Origin: SAR116 cluster bacterium
GTDB taxonomy: Bacteria; Pseudomonadota; Alphaproteobacteria; Puniceispirillales; Puniceispirillaceae
NCBI GenBank assembly: GCA_002722385.1
Contig: PBLR01000011.1
Coordinates: forward strand, 7,319-17,168
Direction of reading: 5' to 3'
DNA: 9,850 nt
This document shows, piece by piece, positions 1 to 4,734 of this stretch; the first letter of the stretch is position 1, and each line of letters opens with the position of its first letter. The translations under genes were made by a program, and so were the position numbers. The notes beneath the pieces are model-generated. The model did no database searches. It was not told the origin of the DNA and saw only the letters and a program-made list of their open reading frames with translations.

Positions 1-20
1 AATGAAGGGTTGCGGACCAT
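1..20 (-). CDS. Possible start of a further leftward gene, cut by the window edge
   Basis: An ATG at 20-18 begins five nucleotides beyond the stop codon of the dehydratase gene and stays open to the edge, reading M-V-R-N-P-S. A purine-rich stretch, GGGGGAAG (complement of 29-36), lies 8 nt upstream and could serve as a ribosome binding site. If real, this is the next gene of the same operon. Only six codons are visible, so no family can be named and the call could be chance. Confidence 0.3.
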
Positions 21-25
21 AGCAG

Positions 26-943
26 CTACTTCCCCCAGCGCAGGACCAGCGGGTCATGTGGGGCCATCAGCTCCAGCAAGCCAGCTTTGGTTTGCGGGTG
101 AAGCGGGGCAATCGGATGACGGCAGAAGGCTGAGGCGATCACGCCGCCCTCTACCATGGCTTCTTTGGTTCCCCTGAACCCGCATTGTCTGTTCTCATGA
201 TTAATCACCGGCAGCAATGTGCTGTAGCGCTGTACCGCCTCATCCCGGCGGCCCTCAAGATGGGCAAAGATAATTGGGCGTATCAAATCCGGGATCAGCG
301 CAGAGGTCATTGACCCGCGCGCCCCGGCATCCAGGTCAGCCAACAGCGTAATAGCTTCCTCACCATCAAATGGGGCTTCAATGGCGGCCCCGCCTTCGTC
401 CGCCAGGGTGCGCAGCTTTGCCGCCGCGCCGGCGCATTCAATCTTGAACATTTTCACCATATCGATGGTGTTGGCCACTTTGATCAGCAGCTCAACCGGC
501 AGCTCAACACCAGACAACGGCGCATCCTGTATCATGATGGGAATGCCGACCTCACCCACACGGGCCAGCTGCTCATAAGTCTGCTGGGCTGTGCCCTTTA
601 ACAAAGCGCCGTGATACGGGGCCATCATCATAACCGCTTCTGCACCTAACTGTTTGGCCAGCCGTGCCCTTGCCACCGCGATATCAGTTGCAAAATGGCT
701 GATAGTAACAATCATCGGAATGCGGCCGCCCGCATGCTCAAGACAGACCTTCGTCAGCTGTTCCCGCTCATCGTCAGAAATCAGGAACTGTTCTGAAAAA
801 TTCGCCAGAATACAGATGCCGTCAACACCTTGATCAATCATGCAGTCCAGCACACGCTTCATACCGTCATAATCAACCGCGCCGTCAGCTGTGAACGGGG
901 TGGGGGCAACGGGCCATATACCCTGATAGACTGTCTTGCTCAT
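26..943 (-). CDS. araD: DapA-superfamily dehydratase/aldolase, probable L-2-keto-3-deoxyarabonate dehydratase
   Basis: This 305-residue class I (Schiff-base) enzyme has the full DHDPS/NAL TIM-barrel length. The probable lysine nucleophile is K167 in M-F-K-I-E. The usual catalytic tyrosine of the Y-N-x-P motif is replaced by glutamine (Q139-D-A-P-L-S-G). The motifs ICILANFSEQF (43-53), APYHG (108-112), INHENRQ (247-253) and DPLVLRW near the C-terminus match, from memory, L-2-keto-3-deoxyarabonate dehydratase (AraD) of Azospirillum brasilense. That enzyme makes 2-oxoglutarate semialdehyde from L-KDA; it is not the E. coli ribulose-phosphate epimerase of the same name. The preceding gene, 23 nt upstream, encodes the dehydrogenase expected to take that product, which supports the assignment. 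The start has an AAGGA ribosome site (953-957) 9 nt upstream. The family also contains aldolases and other keto-deoxy acid dehydratases, so the sugar-acid stereochemistry is uncertain. Confidence 0.72.
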   Translation of the reverse strand: MSKTVYQGIWPVAPTPFTADGAVDYDGMKRVLDCMIDQGVDGICILANFSEQFLISDDEREQLTKVCLEHAGGRIPMIVTISHFATDIAVARARLAKQLGAEAVMMMAPYHGALLKGTAQQTYEQLARVGEVGIPIMIQDAPLSGVELPVELLIKVANTIDMVKMFKIECAGAAAKLRTLADEGGAAIEAPFDGEEAITLLADLDAGARGSMTSALIPDLIRPIIFAHLEGRRDEAVQRYSTLLPVINHENRQCGFRGTKEAMVEGGVIASAFCRHPIAPLHPQTKAGLLELMAPHDPLVLRWGK

Positions 944-952
944 ATCTATTTG

Positions 953-957
953 TCCTT
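953..957 (-). promoter_or_regulatory. Ribosome binding site of the dehydratase gene
   Basis: AAGGA on the minus strand, 9 nt before the ATG at 943-941. It lies wholly in the 23 nt gap after the aldehyde dehydrogenase stop codon, consistent with cotranscription of the two genes. Confidence 0.6.
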
Positions 958-966
958 TTCCTGCAA

Positions 967-2391
967 CTAGGCGCCGATATAGCTGGTTTTCACGATTGTA
1001 TAGAATTCGCGCGCATAACCACCTTGTTCACGCGGGCCATAGCTGGACCCTTTTCGCCCGCCAAACGGCACATGATAATCAACACCAGCTGTCGGCAGAT
1101 TCACCATCACCATTCCGGCTTTTGATTTCTTGCGGAAATCTGTGGCGTATTTCAGTGATGTTGTACAGATACCCGCAGACAGGCCGAAATCCGTATCATT
1201 GGCCAGATGCAGGGCTTCATCATAATCTTCTGCTTTAATCACTGAAGCGCAGGGTCCGAAAATTTCTTCACGTGATACCCGCATGTCATTGGTCGCGCCT
1301 GCAAATACCGCTGGCTTCTGGAAAAAGCCGGGGCCGTTCTGGATTTCGCCGCCCCGCACATCACAGCCTTCATCAGCAGCCAGTTTGACATAATCAACAT
1401 TCTGCTGCAGCTGTTTGCCATCAACAACAGGCCCGATTTCGGTGGCACTGTCCAGCGGATCGCCAACAACCAGCTTGTCTGCAGCTTTTGTCAGCGCGTC
1501 CACAAATTCATCATAAATACCTTTGGTGACAATCAGACGTGATGAGGCGGTACAACGCTGGCCGGTCGAGAAAAACGCCCCGTTCAGACTGGCCCCGACA
1601 GCGACCTGAAGATCAGCATCATCCATCACCACCATAGGGTTCTTGCCACCCATTTCCATCTGTACTTTTTTACCCAAACTGGCACAGGTCACGCCGATTT
1701 GGCGGCCGGTCGGCACAGAACCGGTAAAGCTGACCGCATCAATATCGGGGTGTTCAGCAATCCGCGCCCCAATGACAGACCCGGCACCCATGACCAGATT
1801 AAACACACCTTTCGGACAGCCTGCCTCATCCAGAATTTTGGCCAGCTCCCAGGCACAGGCCGGGGTCAGTTCAGCTGGTTTGATCACCACCGCATTGCCA
1901 AAGGCCAGGGCAGGGGCGATTTTCCAGGCCGGGATCGCAATCGGAAAATTCCAGGGGGTGATCAGGCCGACAATCCCGACCGCCTCTCGTTCCATCATCA
2001 CATCGACGCCGGGGCGAACAGAGGCAACCGCATCACCAAGATTGCGCAGAGCCTCGCCAGCAAAGAATTTGAAAATCTGAGCCGCTCGTATGGTCTCACC
2101 AACCGCTTCCGCCAGGGTTTTGCCTTCTTCACGGGCCAACAGGCGGCCGAGCTCATCCTTGCGCGCCATGACCAGCGCACCGGCTTTTTCCAGTACATCA
2201 TGCCGGACTTGCGGGCTGGCGTCTGCCCAGGCGGGCTGAGCAGCTTTCGCAGCGGCAACCGCCTCATCAACACGGCCCGCATCCCCTCTGGCAAAACGGC
2301 CGATGATATCGTCAGTATTGGACGGGTTTATATTTTCTGAACGTTCGCTGTCGTCAACCCAGCTTCCATCAATGTAATGTGCGTAATCCAT
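967..2391 (-). CDS. NAD(P)-dependent aldehyde dehydrogenase, probable 2-oxoglutarate-semialdehyde dehydrogenase
   Basis: This complete 474-residue member of the aldehyde dehydrogenase superfamily should oxidise an aldehyde to its acid in the cytoplasm. All key residues are present: N148 (PWNFP), the cofactor-binding K171 and E174 (IKPAE), the general base E246 (MEMGGK), the nucleophile C280 (GQRCT) and E376 (EEIFGP). The C-terminal segment NLPTAGVDYHVPFGG (431-445), followed by RKGSSYGPREQG, resembles the sugar-acid-linked type of 2-oxoglutarate-semialdehyde dehydrogenase. The dehydratase encoded next would supply that semialdehyde. An in-frame TTG at 2439 would add 16 residues, but the ATG at 2391 is preferred: it has a strong GAGGAGGG site 7 nt upstream, begins the normal family N-terminus (Y-I-D-G-x-W), and the TTG lies inside a palindromic operator. 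Succinate-semialdehyde dehydrogenase is the main alternative. Confidence 0.82.
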   Translation of the reverse strand: MDYAHYIDGSWVDDSERSENINPSNTDDIIGRFARGDAGRVDEAVAAAKAAQPAWADASPQVRHDVLEKAGALVMARKDELGRLLAREEGKTLAEAVGETIRAAQIFKFFAGEALRNLGDAVASVRPGVDVMMEREAVGIVGLITPWNFPIAIPAWKIAPALAFGNAVVIKPAELTPACAWELAKILDEAGCPKGVFNLVMGAGSVIGARIAEHPDIDAVSFTGSVPTGRQIGVTCASLGKKVQMEMGGKNPMVVMDDADLQVAVGASLNGAFFSTGQRCTASSRLIVTKGIYDEFVDALTKAADKLVVGDPLDSATEIGPVVDGKQLQQNVDYVKLAADEGCDVRGGEIQNGPGFFQKPAVFAGATNDMRVSREEIFGPCASVIKAEDYDEALHLANDTDFGLSAGICTTSLKYATDFRKKSKAGMVMVNLPTAGVDYHVPFGGRKGSSYGPREQGGYAREFYTIVKTSYIGA

Positions 2392-2398
2392 GGGCCTG

Positions 2399-2406
2399 CC
2401 CTCCTC
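2399..2406 (-). promoter_or_regulatory. Strong ribosome binding site fixing the aldehyde dehydrogenase start
   Basis: GAGGAGGG on the minus strand, 7 nt before the ATG at 2391. It is close to the ideal anti-16S match and decides in favour of this start over the longer TTG-initiated frame. Confidence 0.75.
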
Positions 2407-2428
2407 ACAACAGCAGAAATTCGATATA

Positions 2429-2438
2429 TGGTATACCA
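2429..2438. promoter_or_regulatory. Palindromic operator candidate, TGGTATACCA
   Basis: A perfect 10-bp palindrome 37 nt upstream of the aldehyde dehydrogenase ATG, just downstream of a possible -10 element and therefore near the predicted transcription start. Short GT-n-AC palindromes of this kind are typical of GntR-family (FadR/FCD-type) repressor sites. Its half TGGTATAC recurs with small changes in the divergent promoter region at 4635-4658. No regulator gene is in the window, so the binding protein is inferred only. Confidence 0.5.
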
Positions 2439-2441
2439 AAA

Positions 2442-2470
2442 ACCATAAGCTGATTCTGCGCAGACCGCAA
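2442..2470 (-). promoter_or_regulatory. Possible promoter for the aldehyde dehydrogenase-dehydratase pair
   Basis: On the minus strand, TTGCGG (2465-2470) and TATGGT (2442-2447) are spaced by 17 bp. They match the sigma-70 -35 consensus at three of six positions and the -10 at four of six. Transcription would begin at about 2435, inside the palindrome at 2429-2438, a usual place for a repressor site. The 116 nt gap after the crotonase gene, much longer than the other gaps in the cluster, also suggests a separate promoter. The match is weak. Confidence 0.3.
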
Positions 2471-2507
2471 TCCGAAAGTGCGCGGGGATGAGGATAAAAA
2501 ACAGTGC

Positions 2508-3314
2508 TTAGCTGCCTGACCAGTCGGCTGGCCGTTTTTCGAAGAAGGCTGATACACCTTCTTTGAAATCAGCACTGCCGAAACACATGGTGATCAGGTC
2601 GTGATCATCAGGCAGAGGCGTTGCCGCGCGAAGACGGCGGATACCTGTTAAGGTGGCTTTTATGGTCAGGGGCGCAGATTCAGTGATTGATTTTGCCAGC
2701 TCAAGCGCGCGCGCTTCCACTGCGGCCTGGTCATCAAGAAGTTCTGTTATAAATCCGGCCAGCTTTGCTTCTTCAGCATCAATCAGCTGGGCAGTCAGCA
2801 GGATATAGGCGGTCCGCGCCTCACCAATCAGGGCAATGAACCGTTTCAGATTGGCAATCGCCAGACAATTGCCGAGGGTTTTGGCGATAGGAACGCCAAC
2901 ACGCACAGACAGGCTGCCGATACGCAGCGCACAGGATGCGGCAATCGCCGCCCCGCCGCCTGTCACAAAACCGTTCAGGGCGGCGATCGTAGGAATGGCG
3001 CACTGCTCAATCTCATGCAGGACAGCTTCGATCATTTCCTCATAAGCGATCGCATCCTCTCCGCCTGAAAAAGTCCTGAACTGAGAGATATCAGTTCCGG
3101 CGGCAAAGGCGGCGTCTCCTGCGCCTTTGAAAATAATGACCTTCAGATTGTCAGGATCATCTGGTGTTCCGGCGCGGGCGCAGATCTGTTTGATCTTCTC
3201 ATACATCGCAAAGGTTAATGCATTGCGCCGGTGTGGCCGGTTCAGGGTCAGGATGCCGACCCCGTCAGCAGCTTCATAAATCAGCTCATCATCTGGTGTG
3301 GTGTTCTCAGCCAT
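2508..3314 (-). CDS. Crotonase-fold (enoyl-CoA hydratase/isomerase family) protein lacking both catalytic glutamates
   Basis: A 268-residue crotonase-superfamily protein of normal length. The two oxyanion-hole regions that hold an acyl-CoA thioester are present: AAGTDI (71-76) and GFVTGGG (115-121). The two glutamates used by classical enoyl-CoA hydratase (rat Glu144 and Glu164) align with A123 (GGG-A-A-I) and I143 (VGVPIAKTLGN). Simple hydration of an enoyl-CoA by the standard mechanism is therefore unlikely. The fold also hosts isomerases, decarboxylases, thioesterases and C-C lyases that use other residues. The start is supported by AGGAGGA 6 nt upstream. The gene lies 36 nt after the aminotransferase gene and probably shares its transcript. 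No neighbour encodes an acyl-CoA synthetase or CoA-transferase, so its acyl-CoA substrate cannot be inferred from this window. Confidence 0.75.
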   Translation of the reverse strand: MAENTTPDDELIYEAADGVGILTLNRPHRRNALTFAMYEKIKQICARAGTPDDPDNLKVIIFKGAGDAAFAAGTDISQFRTFSGGEDAIAYEEMIEAVLHEIEQCAIPTIAALNGFVTGGGAAIAASCALRIGSLSVRVGVPIAKTLGNCLAIANLKRFIALIGEARTAYILLTAQLIDAEEAKLAGFITELLDDQAAVEARALELAKSITESAPLTIKATLTGIRRLRAATPLPDDHDLITMCFGSADFKEGVSAFFEKRPADWSGS

Positions 3315-3320
3315 TACCGG

Positions 3321-3327
3321 TCCTCCT
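3321..3327 (-). promoter_or_regulatory. Ribosome binding site of the crotonase gene
   Basis: AGGAGGA on the minus strand, 6 nt before the ATG at 3314. It lies in the 36 nt spacer after the aminotransferase stop. No terminator-like hairpin is visible in that spacer, so readthrough from the aminotransferase gene is expected. Confidence 0.65.
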
Positions 3328-3350
3328 GATTGGGCAGAAAAAAGCCTGTC

Positions 3351-4529
3351 TTAACTGGTGGCAGACAGATAGCTCATGGCTTTGGCGACACCGCCGGTCT
3401 GATGCGGAATACCGGCCAGCCCTAGCCCCATTTCAACCCCGCTCAATGTGCCCAGCATCATCAGATCGTTAAAGTCACCCAAATGCCCGATACGGAACAC
3501 TTTGCCTGCCAGCTTTGATAAGCCGTTGCCCAGTGACATATCAAAATTATCCAGCACAGTGGCGCGGAAGGCATCTGCATTATGCCCCTCCGGCAACAGA
3601 ACCGCGGTCAGCGAGCTGGAATAATTCTTCGGCTCCTGACATAACACCTCCAGCCCCCAGGCCTGTACCGCCTGACGGGTGGCTTCTGCATGCCGGTCAT
3701 GGCGGGCAAAGACGTTATCCAGCCCTTCTTCATGCAGCATATCAATCGCTTCTTTCAGCCCGTAAAGCAGGTTGGTTGCGGGGGTGAACGGAAAGGCCCC
3801 GGACGCATTGGCCGCAATCTGGTCCTGCCAGTCCCAATAGGACCGGCGCATGCCGCCTGTCTTTGACTCTTCAATAGCCCGCTCAGACAGCGCGTTGAAC
3901 GACAGGCCAGGCGGCAGCATCAACCCTTTCTGAGAGCCGGATACCGTTACATCCACACCCCATTCATCATGGCGGTAGTCAATTGAGGCCAGAGAGGAAA
4001 TCGTATCCACCATCAACAGCGCGTCATGCCCGGCCGCGTTCATAGCCGTGCGGACCTCATCAATACGAGAGGTTGACCCGGTTGAGGTCTCATTATGCAC
4101 TACGCAGACGGCTTTGATTTTGCCGTCTGTGTCCGCCCGCAGCCTGTCTTCAACGGCCTGCGGATCAACCCCGCGGCGCCAGTCTGTAGATAAAAATTCT
4201 GTTTCCAGCCCTAAATTGCTGGCCATTTTATGCCAGAGCGTGGCGAAATGGCCGGTTTCCACCATCAGCACCAAATCCCCTTCTGCCAGCAGATTCACCA
4301 ACGCTGCTTCCCATGCTCCTGTACCTGAGGCGGGATAGATCACAACATGGCTGTCTGTTTTAAAGATGGTTTTCATCCCTGCCAGACAGGCGGCGCCGAT
4401 TTTCGCAAAATCTGGTCCCCGGTGGTCAATTGTCGGATAATCCATGGCCCGCAAAATACGATCAGGCACATTGCTGGGCCCTGGGATCTGCAGAAAATGT
4501 TTACCAGCTTTATAGGGGGAACTTGCCAT
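3351..4529 (-). CDS. Class V PLP-dependent aminotransferase, serine/alanine/aspartate-glyoxylate type
   Basis: A complete 392-residue fold-type I, class V aminotransferase that should move an amino group to glyoxylate or another small 2-oxoacid. K201 in SGSQKGLMLPPGL is the PLP Schiff-base lysine. D175 (MVDTISSL) should contact the pyridine nitrogen, PASGTGAWEAAL (66-77) forms the phosphate-side loop, and R347 in RIGHLGD should bind the substrate carboxylate. The N-terminal QIPGPSNVP and the lysine region are typical of serine-glyoxylate aminotransferase. Aspartate-glyoxylate aminotransferase of the beta-hydroxyaspartate cycle (BhcA) belongs to the same branch, but none of the other Bhc genes is present here. 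The start has AAGGA 9 nt upstream. It is the first gene of the leftward cluster and diverges from the FAD/Fe-S dehydrogenase. The amino donor cannot be read from sequence. Confidence 0.82.
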   Translation of the reverse strand: MASSPYKAGKHFLQIPGPSNVPDRILRAMDYPTIDHRGPDFAKIGAACLAGMKTIFKTDSHVVIYPASGTGAWEAALVNLLAEGDLVLMVETGHFATLWHKMASNLGLETEFLSTDWRRGVDPQAVEDRLRADTDGKIKAVCVVHNETSTGSTSRIDEVRTAMNAAGHDALLMVDTISSLASIDYRHDEWGVDVTVSGSQKGLMLPPGLSFNALSERAIEESKTGGMRRSYWDWQDQIAANASGAFPFTPATNLLYGLKEAIDMLHEEGLDNVFARHDRHAEATRQAVQAWGLEVLCQEPKNYSSSLTAVLLPEGHNADAFRATVLDNFDMSLGNGLSKLAGKVFRIGHLGDFNDLMMLGTLSGVEMGLGLAGIPHQTGGVAKAMSYLSATS

Positions 4530-4538
4530 AGAGCTTTA

Positions 4539-4543
4539 TCCTT
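4539..4543 (-). promoter_or_regulatory. Ribosome binding site of the aminotransferase gene
   Basis: AAGGA on the minus strand, 9 nt before the ATG at 4529. It supports the annotated start. Confidence 0.6.
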
Positions 4544-4553
4544 ATCATTTTAA

Positions 4554-4570
4554 CTTAACTGTCTTAACTG
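4554..4570. repeat. Tandem CTTAACTG repeat in the aminotransferase leader
   Basis: CTTAACTG occurs at 4554-4561 and again at 4563-4570, a 9-bp period close to one helical turn. A shorter TTAACT lies just before, at 4550-4555. It sits between the predicted leftward promoter and the aminotransferase ribosome site. It could be a second protein-binding site or a chance repeat. Confidence 0.35.
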
Positions 4571-4582
4571 CCCTGAAAGGGC
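4570..4582. other. Short hairpin GCCCT-GAA-AGGGC in the divergent region
   Basis: A perfect 5-bp GC-rich stem with a 3-nt loop. It would lie in the 5' leader of the leftward transcript if transcription starts near 4624. On the minus strand no U-run follows it, so it is not an obvious terminator. On the plus strand it is followed only by GGCTTTG. Its role is unknown. Confidence 0.35.
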
Positions 4583-4630
4583 GGCTTTGTGAATAGTTGG
4601 ATCGTGAAAAAGGTCGTCGCCTCTTCATCA

Positions 4631-4659
4631 GTTATGGCATACTGTATTCGGTATTCCAA
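4631..4659 (-). promoter_or_regulatory. Possible leftward promoter for the aminotransferase-crotonase transcript
   Basis: On the minus strand, TTGGAA (4654-4659) and CATAAC (4631-4636) are spaced by 17 bp and each matches the sigma-70 consensus at four of six positions. The imperfect inverted repeat at 4635-4658 fills the spacer, so a bound regulator would block this promoter. The implied 5' leader is about 95 nt. Confidence 0.35.
4635..4658. promoter_or_regulatory. Operator candidate: inverted repeat TGGCATAC-N8-GTATTCCA
   Basis: The two 8-bp arms are inverted copies with one mismatch, separated by 8 bp. The spacer contains a further GTATTC, so GTATTC occurs twice, at 4644-4649 and 4651-4656. 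The arms resemble the half-site TGGTATAC of the perfect palindrome at 2429-2438. Its place between divergent genes suits a regulator acting on both. The regulator is not encoded in view. Confidence 0.45.
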
Positions 4660-4662
4660 GTT

Positions 4663-4691
4663 TTGTGGAAGACTATTCTGCCAGATAATAT
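4663..4691 (+). promoter_or_regulatory. Possible rightward promoter for the FAD/Fe-S dehydrogenase
   Basis: TTGTGG (4663-4668) and TAATAT (4686-4691) have a 17-bp spacer. GATAAT at 4684-4689 is a better -10 element but with a 15-bp spacer. The -35 match is poor. The site is adjacent to the inverted repeat at 4635-4658, which would allow joint control with the leftward promoter. Confidence 0.25.
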
Positions 4692-4734
4692 AGTGCCGTG
4701 TCTTTAGACCATAACCGTGATTTGATGTAAAAAA

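Noticed and set aside
1643..2340. Two long plus-strand open frames (1643-2080 and 1699-2340)
   Set aside because: They lie wholly antisense to the well-conserved aldehyde dehydrogenase gene. Their translations have no recognisable domain and are rich in Arg, Pro and Ala as expected for shadow frames.
2456..2463. CTGCGCAG palindrome upstream of the aldehyde dehydrogenase
   Set aside because: Eight-base GC-rich palindromes are common, and no second copy was seen at the other promoter region.
2496..2501. Run of six T on the minus strand just after the crotonase stop, as a terminator
   Set aside because: No GC-rich stem precedes the T-run, so it does not make an intrinsic terminator, though it leaves open partial termination before the next promoter.
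3351..4529. Aminotransferase as BhcA of the beta-hydroxyaspartate cycle
   Set aside because: The branch fits, but no beta-hydroxyaspartate aldolase, dehydratase or iminosuccinate reductase is next to it, so only the broader glyoxylate aminotransferase call is supported.
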